Both the position numbers and the translations under genes were made by a program. The notes under the pieces are model-generated. The model searched no databases. It had not been told where the DNA came from and worked only from the letters and a program-made list of their open reading frames with translations. This document shows positions 1-6,849 of a DNA stretch of 6,849 bases, in pieces; the stretch's first letter is position 1; the number at the start of each line of letters is the position of its first letter. The stretch is from an uncultured Rhodospirillaceae bacterium (GTDB taxonomy: Bacteria; Pseudomonadota; Alphaproteobacteria; Thalassobaculales; Thalassobaculaceae): contig CALAHL010000416.1 in the NCBI GenBank assembly GCA_937891725.1, positions 1 to 6,849 of the forward strand, written 5' to 3'.

Positions 1-84
1 TAAACGAAAAAAACCTTGCGGCCACTGCCAAGCTGCCGTAACCATTGCGTTCAAAGACTGTTAAAAACGTCAGGTGAGGATCGT
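1..84 (+). promoter_or_regulatory. Leader upstream of glpD, possible promoter/operator region
   Basis: No gene is recognisable in these 84 bases. A TAA in the glpD frame lies at 1-3, so glpD cannot extend further upstream. A-rich tracts occur at 7-13 and 63-67, unusual in this GC-rich window and typical of an intergenic leader. A very weak sigma70-like pair can be drawn (TTGCGG at 16-21, TAACCA at 39-44, 17-nt spacer), but neither hexamer is convincing. AACGAAA at 3-9 resembles the TTTCGTT half-sites of some DeoR-family regulators on the other strand, which is suggestive only because GlpR belongs to that family. The operon promoter may equally lie upstream of the window. Confidence 0.3.
72..80 (+). 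promoter_or_regulatory. Ribosome binding site deciding the glpD TTG start
   Basis: AGGTGAGGA lies four bases before the TTG at 85-87. It is the only good Shine-Dalgarno match in the leader and supports TTG 85 over the farther in-frame TTG at 16, which has no purine-rich site before it and would add 23 residues unlike the family. Confidence 0.65.
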
Positions 85-1692
85 TTGTCGGACCCCGACA
101 CCACTACAGACACGTTCGACCTTTTCGTCATTGGCGGGGGGATCAACGGCTGCGGCATCGCCCGCGACGCCGCCGGACGCGGACTGTCCGTCGCCTTGGC
201 CGAGATGAACGATCTGGCCTCGGCGACATCCTCGGCCTCGACCAAGCTGTTTCACGGCGGCCTGCGGTACCTGGAATATTTCGAGTTCAAGCTCGTCCGG
301 CATGCCCTGGAGGAGCGCGAAACCCTGCTTCGTGCGATGCCGCACATCAGCTGGCCGATGCGGTTCATCCTGCCGTACAGCCCCGACATGCGGTTTGAAG
401 GAGAAACACCCGTCTCTCGGCTGATGAACCGGGTGATGCCGTGGATGAAGGGGCGGCGTCCGGCCTGGGTGATCCGTCTCGGACTGTTCCTTTACGACAA
501 TCTCGGAGGCCGAAAGCTGCTGCCTGGAACCGCGACGCTGAAGCTGAACGGCACGCCGGAAGGCGAGCCACTCGACGACCGGTTCAAGGATGCCTACGAA
601 TACTCCGACTGCTGGATTGAAGACTCCAGGTTGGTTGTGCTGAATGCCCGGGATGCCGAAGATCGGGGCGCCCAGATCATGGTCCGGACCAAGGTCGAGG
701 CGGCGATGCGCGCCGGCGACCATTGGGACATCACCCTGCGCGATATCGAGAGTGGCGAGCCTCGGACCGTCCAGGCGCGGATGCTGGTGAACGCCGGCGG
801 TCCCTGGGTCGGCGACATCATTCACCAGAAGGTGCATATCAAGTCGAACGAGGGCGTGCGTCTGGTCAAAGGCAGCCACATTGTGACCCGGCGGCTCTAC
901 GATCACGACAAGTGCTATTTCTTCCAAGGCGTCGACGGCCGGATCATTTTCGCGATCCCCTACGAGACCGATTTCACCCTGATCGGCACTACGGATTCCG
1001 AACATCGCGATCCCGACGTCAAACCGGAGTGCACCCCGGAAGAACAGCGCTATCTGGTGGATTTCGTGAACGGCTATTTCAAGCGGGACATCGGTCTCGA
1101 CGACATCGTCTGGAGCTATTCCGGGGTCCGGCCGCTCTACGACGACGGTGCCAAGAGCGCCACGGCGGCAACCCGGGACTACACGGTGAAGGTCGATGCG
1201 ACCGAAGGCGCACCGATCCTCAACATCTTCGGCGGCAAGATCACCACCTACCGCAAGCTCGCCGAAGACGCGATGGACAAGATCGTCCCGTTCTTTCCCG
1301 GCACATCGGGTCCCTGGACGGCGGGTGTTGCGCTGCCGGGCGGGGATTTCGGTGTCGCCGAGGTCACCACGCTGATCGACCGGCTTCAAAATGACCACGG
1401 ATTTCTCACGCCGTTCTGGGCGCGCCGGTTGATCCGGGCCTATGGCACCAAAAGCTGGGAGGTTCTGGGCGAGGCCGCGTCCGAAGCGGATCTGGGCGTC
1501 GCGTTCGGGGCGACGTTGACGGAACGTGAGATCACTTGGCTGATGACGCACGAATACGCCCGCACCTCGGAAGACGTGATCTGGCGGCGCAGCAAACTGG
1601 GCCTGCGCCTGACCGAGGATGAAATCGCCCGGCTCGAGGACTGGATGCGAAACAAAAGATCGGCACGCCCAGCGGCGGCACAACAGGGATGA
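85..1692 (+). CDS. glpD: Aerobic glycerol-3-phosphate dehydrogenase (FAD, quinone-linked)
   Basis: GlpD oxidises sn-glycerol-3-phosphate to dihydroxyacetone phosphate at the inner face of the cytoplasmic membrane and passes electrons through FAD to quinone. The product is 535 residues from the TTG at 85. Residues 17-28 (GGGINGCGIARD) form the dinucleotide-binding loop, with Glu40 ending the second strand as expected for ribose binding. The family block S-S-x-S-T-K-L-x-H-G-G-L-R-Y-L-E is at 49-64. SGVRPL (346-351) and FGGKITTYRKLAE (382-394) supply the conserved Arg349 and Lys385. The C-terminal helical domain carries ART-x-ED-x-x-WRRSKLGL (492-507). It is somewhat longer than E. coli GlpD (501 residues), mainly because of an insertion near 101-123. 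It is first in the cluster and stops 7 nt before glpS, which links uptake with catabolism. Identity is very secure; the exact start is less so. Confidence 0.95.
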   Translation: MSDPDTTTDTFDLFVIGGGINGCGIARDAAGRGLSVALAEMNDLASATSSASTKLFHGGLRYLEYFEFKLVRHALEERETLLRAMPHISWPMRFILPYSPDMRFEGETPVSRLMNRVMPWMKGRRPAWVIRLGLFLYDNLGGRKLLPGTATLKLNGTPEGEPLDDRFKDAYEYSDCWIEDSRLVVLNARDAEDRGAQIMVRTKVEAAMRAGDHWDITLRDIESGEPRTVQARMLVNAGGPWVGDIIHQKVHIKSNEGVRLVKGSHIVTRRLYDHDKCYFFQGVDGRIIFAIPYETDFTLIGTTDSEHRDPDVKPECTPEEQRYLVDFVNGYFKRDIGLDDIVWSYSGVRPLYDDGAKSATAATRDYTVKVDATEGAPILNIFGGKITTYRKLAEDAMDKIVPFFPGTSGPWTAGVALPGGDFGVAEVTTLIDRLQNDHGFLTPFWARRLIRAYGTKSWEVLGEAASEADLGVAFGATLTEREITWLMTHEYARTSEDVIWRRSKLGLRLTEDEIARLEDWMRNKRSARPAAAQQG

Positions 1693-1699
1693 GATCCGG

Positions 1700-2788
1700 A
1701 TGACGTTGCTCTTGAAAGGCGTCTCGAAAATGGTTGGGGGTCAGACCCACATCCACCCGACGGACCTGGAGCTGCAGAAGGGCACGATGAATGTCCTGCT
1801 CGGCCCGACCACGTCCGGGAAGACGTCCCTGATGCGTCTGATGGCCGGGCTCGATGTGCCCTCCTCCGGTCGCGTGTTCTGGGATGGTGAGGACGTCACA
1901 GGCCGACGCGTGCAGGACCGCAAGGTCGCGATGGTCTACCAGCAGTTCATCAACTACCCGTCCATGACCGTGTACGACAACATCGCCTCCCCGATGAAAC
2001 TGGTCGGCAAATCCCGGGTGGAGATCGACAAGGCGGTGCGGGAGACCGCCGAGCTGATGCAGCTGACGCCGATGCTGGACCGAAAGCCGCTGGAGCTTTC
2101 GGGCGGACAGCAGCAGCGCTGCGCGCTGGCCCGCGCCCTGGTGAAGAACGCCGGTCTGGTCCTGCTGGACGAGCCGCTGGCCAATCTGGACTACAAGCTG
2201 CGGGAGGAGCTGCGCGCCGAAATCCCGAAGATCTTCGAGCGGTCCGGCTCGATCTTCGTCTACGCCACGACCGAACCCGAGGAGGCCCTCCTGCTGGGCG
2301 GCAACACCGCCACGCTCTGGGAAGGCCGCGTCACCCAGTTCGGCTCCACTCCCTCGGTCTACCGACATCCGGTCGACGCGACCACGGCGCGGGTGTTCTC
2401 GGATCCGCCGATGAATTTCCTGACCGTCCGGAAACGAGACGGCCGGCTGGAGTTCGGCGACGGCCAGTCGGTCCCCGCCCCCACAGGCCTGGCGGACCAC
2501 GCTGACGGCACCTATACGGCGGGCTTTCGCCCCAACCATCTCGAGCTCAGCCCCAGGATCGACGGCGCCATGGCCTTCACCACCAAGTTGCATGTCACCG
2601 AGATCACTGGCTCGGAAACCTTCGTGCACCTGGATCATCGCGGCGAGCGCTGGGTCGGTCTGATCCACGGAGTGCAGAGCCTAAACCTGGGACAGGACCT
2701 CCAGGTGTTTCTGGACCCCGCCCATGTATATATCTTCGGGACCGAAGGTGCTCTGGTGTCGGCCGCCCCCTATGCGGAGGCGGCATAA
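1700..2788 (+). CDS. glpS: Glycerol ABC transporter ATPase subunit GlpS (MalK/CUT1-like)
   Basis: This 362-residue cytoplasmic ATPase should pair with GlpT to drive glycerol import. The nucleotide-binding domain spans about 1-235 and a MalK-like TOBE regulatory domain about 237-355 (FRPNHLELS at 276-284). Visible motifs are Walker A GPTTSGKT (35-42), Q-loop Gln81, an intact signature LSGGQQQR (133-140), Walker B LVLLDEP (153-159) and D-loop ANLD (161-164). The H-loop is abnormal: VYATTEPEEA replaces the usual VYVTHDQTEA, so Thr191 stands where the switch histidine belongs, and the Walker A interior is also atypical. The frame is open upstream to an ATG at 1619, but that lies inside glpD. The start at 1700 gives the normal MTLLLKGVSK N-terminus, seven bases after the glpD stop, with a modest AGGGATGAG site. 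The stop overlaps the glpT start by one base (TAATG). The Rhizobium-type gene order supports glycerol rather than maltose or glycerol-3-phosphate as substrate. Confidence 0.9.
   Translation: MTLLLKGVSKMVGGQTHIHPTDLELQKGTMNVLLGPTTSGKTSLMRLMAGLDVPSSGRVFWDGEDVTGRRVQDRKVAMVYQQFINYPSMTVYDNIASPMKLVGKSRVEIDKAVRETAELMQLTPMLDRKPLELSGGQQQRCALARALVKNAGLVLLDEPLANLDYKLREELRAEIPKIFERSGSIFVYATTEPEEALLLGGNTATLWEGRVTQFGSTPSVYRHPVDATTARVFSDPPMNFLTVRKRDGRLEFGDGQSVPAPTGLADHADGTYTAGFRPNHLELSPRIDGAMAFTTKLHVTEITGSETFVHLDHRGERWVGLIHGVQSLNLGQDLQVFLDPAHVYIFGTEGALVSAAPYAEAA
2776..2780 (+). promoter_or_regulatory. Shine-Dalgarno site of glpT inside glpS
   Basis: GGAGG sits seven bases before the ATG at 2788, within the last codons of glpS. 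It fits translation of glpT by ribosomes finishing glpS. Confidence 0.6.
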
Positions 2789-3876
2789 TGGCCAAGATCA
2801 CGCTCGACAATCTGGCGCATTCCTATCTGCCGAACCCGAAATCGGAGGACGATTTCGCCCTCAAGGAATTGAACCACGACTGGCGCGACGGCGAAGCCTA
2901 CGCCCTGCTCGGCGCCTCGGGCTGCGGCAAGTCCACGCTCCTGAACATCATTTCGGGATTGCTCAACCCGTCCCAGGGCCGAATCCTCTTCGACGACAAG
3001 GACGTGACCCACGCACCGACGGCGGAACGCAACATCGCCCAGGTGTTTCAGTTCCCGGTCGTCTACGACACCATGACGGTGCGCGACAATCTTGCCTTTC
3101 CGCTGCGCAACCGGGGCTCGGATCCCGCCTATGTGGCGGAACGGGTGGCCAAGATCGCCACGATGATCGGCATGGAATCCGAGCTGAACCGCAAGGCGCG
3201 CGGACTGACCGCCGATGCCAAGCAGAAGATCAGCCTCGGCCGCGGCATGGTGCGGGAGGACGTGAACGCGCTGCTGTTCGACGAGCCGCTGACGGTCATC
3301 GACCCACATATGAAATGGGAGCTGCGGACCCAGCTCAAATCGCTGCACCACGAATTCGGTCACACCATGATCTATGTGACCCACGACCAGACCGAGGCGC
3401 TGACCTTTGCCGACAAGGTGGTGGTCATGTACGACGGCCGGGTGGTGCAGATCGGCACGCCGCAGGAACTGTTCGAGCGGCCGGCCCATACCTTCGTCGG
3501 ATACTTCATCGGCTCGCCTGGGATGAACCTGTTCGACGCGGAGATCAGCGGCCGGACCGCGCGCATCAAAGGCGTCGAAGTTGATCTCGGCGCGGCCTAT
3601 CAGCCTGGGGCGGGCAAGCTGCAGATCGGAATTCGGCCGGAGTTCATCAGACTGTCGGCGGACGGCACCGGTGTGCCCGCCAGAATTAGTCGCGTCGAGG
3701 ATGTCGGCAGGCACAAGATTGTTCGGCTCGACGTGTCAGGCCATGAAGTCAGCGCGATCGCCGACGAGGGAACCAATATTCCGGCGGATGTGACCCACAT
3801 CGCGTTTGAGACCAAAGGCATCAACGTCTATGCGGACGGCTGGCGCGTTGCCCCCGACGGGGAGGCAGCCCCATGA
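2788..3876 (+). CDS. glpT: Glycerol ABC transporter ATPase subunit GlpT (MalK/CUT1-like)
   Basis: This second, non-identical cytoplasmic ATPase of the importer has 362 residues, the same length as GlpS. Walker A is canonical, GASGCGKST (42-50). The Q-loop Gln88 (QVFQ), Walker B ALLFDEP (161-167) and the switch His199 in YVTHDQTEA are all present. The ABC signature is not: LTADAKQK (140-147) replaces LSGGQQQR, and the D-loop reads LTVID (168-172). An extra loop around residues 13-26 (LPNPKSEDDFALKE) precedes the second strand. The C-terminal TOBE-type domain (about 245-355) contains GIRPEFIRLS (281-290). The gene starts on the last base of the glpS stop and ends in an ATGA overlap with glpP. 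It is not related to the E. coli glycerol-3-phosphate antiporter also called GlpT. The signature loss is exactly complementary to the GlpS histidine loss, which argues for an obligate GlpS-GlpT heterodimer. Confidence 0.9.
   Translation: MAKITLDNLAHSYLPNPKSEDDFALKELNHDWRDGEAYALLGASGCGKSTLLNIISGLLNPSQGRILFDDKDVTHAPTAERNIAQVFQFPVVYDTMTVRDNLAFPLRNRGSDPAYVAERVAKIATMIGMESELNRKARGLTADAKQKISLGRGMVREDVNALLFDEPLTVIDPHMKWELRTQLKSLHHEFGHTMIYVTHDQTEALTFADKVVVMYDGRVVQIGTPQELFERPAHTFVGYFIGSPGMNLFDAEISGRTARIKGVEVDLGAAYQPGAGKLQIGIRPEFIRLSADGTGVPARISRVEDVGRHKIVRLDVSGHEVSAIADEGTNIPADVTHIAFETKGINVYADGWRVAPDGEAAP
3859..3865 (+). promoter_or_regulatory. Shine-Dalgarno site of glpP inside glpT
   Basis: GGGGAGG lies seven bases before the glpP ATG at 3873. 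It is a strong site, embedded in the C-terminal codons of glpT next to the ATGA stop-start overlap. Confidence 0.6.
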
Positions 3877-4744
3877 ACAAGACGGTCAATCAGAAAGCCT
3901 GGTTCCTGGTGCTGCCGGTTCTGGTTCTGGTGGCGTTCTCCGCCGTGATCCCGCTGATGACGGTGGTCAACTACTCGGTGCAGGACACCTTCGGGAACAA
4001 TCAGTTCTTCTGGGCCGGGCTGGAGTGGTTCTCCGACATGCTGCATTCCCAGCGGATGTGGGATGCGCTGGGCCGGCAACTGGTGTTCTCGGCGATCATC
4101 CTGGCCATCGAGGTCCCGCTGGGGATCTTCGTCGCCCTCAACATGCCCAAGGGCGGATTCTGGGCCTCGTTCTGTCTGGTCCTGATGTCGCTACCGCTAC
4201 TGATCCCCTGGAACGTGGTCGGCACGATCTGGCAGATCTTCGGCCGGGTCGACATCGGCCTGTTGGGCTACACCCTCGACAGTCTCGGCATCGCCTACAA
4301 CTACACCCAAGATGAATTCGCCGCCTGGGCGACCGTCATCGTGATGGACGTCTGGCACTGGACCTCTCTGGTGGCGCTGCTGGCCTATGCCGGGCTTCAG
4401 TCGATCCCAGACGCCTATTATCAGGCGGCGAAGATCGACCAGGCCAGCCGGTGGGCCGTGTTCCGCTACATCGAACTGCCGAAGATGGCCGGCGTTCTGA
4501 TGATCGCGATCCTGCTGCGTTTCATGGACAGTTTCATGATCTACACCGAGCCGTTCGTGGTCACCGGCGGTGGGCCGGGCAATGCCACCACCTTCCTGTC
4601 GATCGATCTGGTGAAGATGGCGCTCGGACAGTTCGATCTGGGTCCCGCTGCGGCATTCTCGTTGATGTACTTTCTCGTGATCCTGCTGATTTCATGGGTG
4701 TTTTACACTGTGATGACCAACCTCGACAAAAGGGATGGCCGGTG

Positions 4745-4745
<1 letters not shown>
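3873..4745 (+). CDS. glpP: Glycerol ABC transporter permease GlpP
   Basis: This is an inner-membrane permease of 290 residues belonging to the MalF/UgpA-like half of binding-protein-dependent sugar importers. Hydrophobic segments at about 10-32, 68-90, 98-122, 152-174, 205-226 and 262-282 suggest six transmembrane helices. The cytoplasmic coupling (EAA) loop is at about 182-203: QAAKIDQAS, then an aromatic-rich stretch ending in ELP. The usual leading Glu is Gln184 and the usual Gly is Gln190. The motif VTGGGPGNAT (230-239) is typical of the first permease of this family. The start overlaps the glpT stop by four bases (ATGA), and the stop shares a base with glpQ (TGATG), so dosage with glpQ is probably matched. 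Glycerol specificity is inferred from the neighbours (glpD, glpST, glpV) and not from the permease alone. Confidence 0.9.
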
Positions 4746-5575
<830 letters not shown>

Positions 5576-5596
5576 GCCCTGGGCGACCGACAGGGA

Positions 5597-5602
5597 AAGG
5601 AG
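5597..5602 (+). promoter_or_regulatory. Strong Shine-Dalgarno of the small membrane protein gene
   Basis: AAGGAG lies six bases before the ATG at 5609. It is among the best ribosome binding sites in the window and supports the 90-residue ORF as a real gene with its own initiation instead of stop-start coupling. Confidence 0.75.
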
Positions 5603-5608
5603 TGACCA

Positions 5609-5881
5609 ATGGACTGGATGGCTTGGACGCTTCCGACCGCGATCTTTTTCGGCGTGATCGCAAGTCTGCTGATCACGTTCACCTTGCTCGCCATCAAGTT
5701 TCCGGAGACACCCCGGCAGGGCGTCCTCCAGATCGAGACGACCCGTGGGGATCGTCTGTTCATCACGCTCTTGGGCTCAGCCTTCATCAATCTGGCCTGG
5801 CTGGGTCTGGAAGTCGGCCCGCAGCCCTATGCGCTGCTGGCTTGCCTTGTCTATGCCGCAGCTGTGTTCCGCTGGGTCTAG
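5609..5881 (+). CDS. Small integral membrane protein, DUF2160 type, in glycerol transporter operon
   Basis: This 90-residue membrane protein matches, as far as I recall, the DUF2160 family of predicted small integral membrane proteins, found between the second permease and the binding protein in glycerol ABC operons. Hydrophobic segments at about 6-29, 50-68 and 72-88 suggest three membrane helices. Between the first two is a polar loop (about 30-49) with PETPRQG and TTRGDRLFI, which looks like the conserved functional part. The C-terminus ends at once after the last helix with FRWV. It follows glpQ by 33 nt and has a strong AAGGAG site. No biochemical role is known to me. Its fixed position suggests an accessory subunit, assembly factor or stabiliser of the transporter, but this is inference from context. 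The family call is from memory and was not searched. Confidence 0.8.
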   Translation: MDWMAWTLPTAIFFGVIASLLITFTLLAIKFPETPRQGVLQIETTRGDRLFITLLGSAFINLAWLGLEVGPQPYALLACLVYAAAVFRWV

Positions 5882-5959
5882 ACCGGAAAACGGGCACGTC
5901 CGGGACACAACCGGGCGGCCAAACGCAGAACAACGAAACGATACCTTGGGAGGTACAAC
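5882..5959 (+). other. 78-nt intergenic gap before glpV
   Basis: This is the longest gap inside the operon. It holds only a weak possible hairpin (CCGGA at 5883-5887 with TCCGG at 5899-5903, 11-nt loop) and no T-tract, so it is not a convincing terminator. The second half turns A-rich and ends in the glpV ribosome binding site. It could serve differential expression of the binding protein through RNA processing, but the sequence alone does not show this. Confidence 0.4.
5948..5954 (+). promoter_or_regulatory. Shine-Dalgarno site of glpV
   Basis: GGGAGGT lies five bases before the ATG at 5960, which opens a typical signal peptide. It is a strong site, as expected for an abundant periplasmic binding protein. 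Confidence 0.7.
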
Positions 5960-6849
5960 ATGAAACTACACCTGAAATCAGCCACTGCGCTGGGCGCCAT
6001 GATGGCGTTCCTGGCAGGGCCGGTTTGGGCCGACATGGAGGCTGCGAAAAGCTTCCTGGACACCGAGATCGATGGTCTCTCCGTCCTGTCGCGCGCCGAA
6101 CAGGAAGCCGAGATGCAGTTTTTCATCGACGCGGCCAAACCTTTCGCCGGCATGGACATCAAAGTCGTCTCGGAAACCATCACGACCCACGAATACGAAA
6201 GCCAGGTGCTTGCACCGGCCTTCACCGCCATCACCGGGATCAATGTCACCCACGATCTGATCGGCGAAGGCGACGTGGTCGAGAAGCTGCAAACCCAGAT
6301 GCAGTCGGGCGAAAACATCTACGATGCCTATGTGAACGACAGCGACCTGATCGGCACCCACTGGCGTTACCAGCAGGTCCGTAACCTGACCGACTGGATG
6401 GCCGGCGACGGCTCCGACGTCACAAATCCTGGCCTGGATATCGACGATTTCATCGGCACCCAGTTCACCACAGCACCTGACGGCAAGCTCTACCAGCTGC
6501 CGGACCAGCAGTTCGCGAACCTGTACTGGTTCCGCTATGACTGGTTCAACGACGAAAAGAACAAAGCCGACTTCAAGGCGAAATACGGCTACGACCTCGG
6601 CGTCCCGGTCAACTGGTCGGCTTATGAGGACATCGCCGAGTTCTTCACAGGCCGCGACCTGTCGCACATGGGCGTGGAAGGCGAAGTCTACGGCAACATG
6701 GACTACGGCAAGAAGGACCCCTCGCTCGGCTGGCGCTATACCGACGCCTGGATGTCGATGGCAGGCATGGGCGATGTGGGTGAACCCAACGGCCTTCCGG
6801 TCGACGAATGGGGCATCCGGGTGAACGAGAACTCCCAGCCGGTCGGGTC
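5960..6849 (+). CDS. glpV: Periplasmic glycerol-binding protein GlpV, N-terminal part (cut by window end)
   Basis: This is the substrate-binding subunit of the glycerol importer. The frame stays open to the window end: 296 complete codons and no stop, so it is partial at the 3' side. Family members are, from memory, about 570-580 residues, so roughly half is shown. Residues 1-24 form a Sec signal peptide: basic MKLHLK, a hydrophobic core at about 8-20, and VWA (22-24) as signal peptidase I site. No lipobox cysteine is seen, so it should be a soluble periplasmic protein. An unusual helical stretch (about 25-62) precedes the first strand of the binding fold (DIKVVSE, 66-72). QVLAPAFTAITGINV (82-96), KLQTQMQSGENIYDAYV (109-125) and the aromatic-rich LYQLPDQQFANLYWFRYDWF (177-196) are typical of large family-1 sugar/polyol binding proteins. 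Glycerol as ligand is inferred from the operon. Confidence 0.9.
   Translation, partial: MKLHLKSATALGAMMAFLAGPVWADMEAAKSFLDTEIDGLSVLSRAEQEAEMQFFIDAAKPFAGMDIKVVSETITTHEYESQVLAPAFTAITGINVTHDLIGEGDVVEKLQTQMQSGENIYDAYVNDSDLIGTHWRYQQVRNLTDWMAGDGSDVTNPGLDIDDFIGTQFTTAPDGKLYQLPDQQFANLYWFRYDWFNDEKNKADFKAKYGYDLGVPVNWSAYEDIAEFFTGRDLSHMGVEGEVYGNMDYGKKDPSLGWRYTDAWMSMAGMGDVGEPNGLPVDEWGIRVNENSQPVG

Noticed and set aside
1..84. Possible riboswitch or glycerol-responsive RNA leader
   Set aside because: The visible leader is short and shows no extended stems or known aptamer core; its upstream end lies outside the window.
70..1683. 537-codon open frame on the minus strand across glpD
   Set aside because: It mirrors glpD almost end to end, has low-complexity Arg/Gly/Val/Asp-rich composition and matches no family I recognise. 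GC-rich third positions in the sense gene remove stops from the antisense frame.
1619..1699. Upstream in-frame ATG that would lengthen GlpS by 27 residues
   Set aside because: It lies inside glpD, and the added residues are Arg-rich shadow sequence. The ATG at 1700 gives the expected ATPase N-terminus.
1532..2668. 378-codon minus-strand open frame across glpS
   Set aside because: An antisense shadow of the same type, overlapping a gene with clear ABC motifs.
2724..3584. 286-codon plus-strand frame overlapping glpS and glpT
   Set aside because: Arg-rich out-of-frame reading of glpT; the glpT frame has all the expected ATPase motifs.
2770..3714. 314-codon minus-strand open frame across glpT
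   Set aside because: An antisense shadow with no domain signal; its ends follow chance stops and not gene boundaries.
5875..5884. Perfect 10-bp palindrome GGTCTAGACC over the small-gene stop codon
   Set aside because: It is short, has no loop and sits mostly in coding sequence and the stop; chance occurrence is likely and no regulator site is recognised.
5883..5903. Possible terminator hairpin after the small membrane protein gene
   Set aside because: The stem has only five base pairs with an 11-nt loop and no T-tract follows. glpV continues in the same direction.

Overview
The window is a GC-rich, gene-dense, single-direction (+ strand) segment that reads as most of a glycerol uptake and catabolism operon of an alphaproteobacterium. 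That assignment rests on the gene order glpD-glpS-glpT-glpP-glpQ-small membrane protein-glpV, which is the glycerol ABC transporter layout known from Rhizobium leguminosarum and relatives. The GC-rich third positions, the long antisense shadow ORFs and the protein sequences fit this. I cannot name a genus.

Layout: 1-84 is a short leader with no recognisable gene. 85-1692 encodes the FAD-dependent glycerol-3-phosphate dehydrogenase GlpD, from a TTG start. 1700-2788 and 2788-3876 encode two different MalK-like ATPases, GlpS and GlpT. 3873-4745 and 4745-5575 encode the permeases GlpP and GlpQ. 5609-5881 encodes a 90-residue membrane protein of the DUF2160 type. 5960 to the window end encodes the first 296 residues of the periplasmic binding protein GlpV, which is cut off by the window edge. 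Junctions from glpD to glpQ are 7 nt apart or overlapping. The only gaps inside the operon are 33 nt before the small protein and 78 nt before glpV. No stretch over 300 bases lacks a gene. No tRNA, rRNA, mobile element, CRISPR array or convincing terminator was seen.

How the genes work together: GlpV captures glycerol in the periplasm, GlpP/GlpQ form the channel, and GlpS/GlpT power it. A glycerol kinase, not in this window, would make glycerol-3-phosphate, which GlpD oxidises to dihydroxyacetone phosphate while reducing quinone. The names glpT, glpP and glpQ here follow the Rhizobium ABC transporter and are unrelated to E. coli GlpT (antiporter) and GlpQ (phosphodiesterase).

The system itself is known. 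The most interesting detail is its ATPase pair. GlpS lacks the switch histidine (Thr191) and GlpT lacks the LSGGQ signature (it has LTADA). In the standard ABC dimer these two defects fall in the same composite site, leaving one canonical and one degenerate ATP site, unlike a MalK homodimer. The coupling helices of GlpP and GlpQ are also unequal, and the small DUF2160 protein is a candidate extra subunit.
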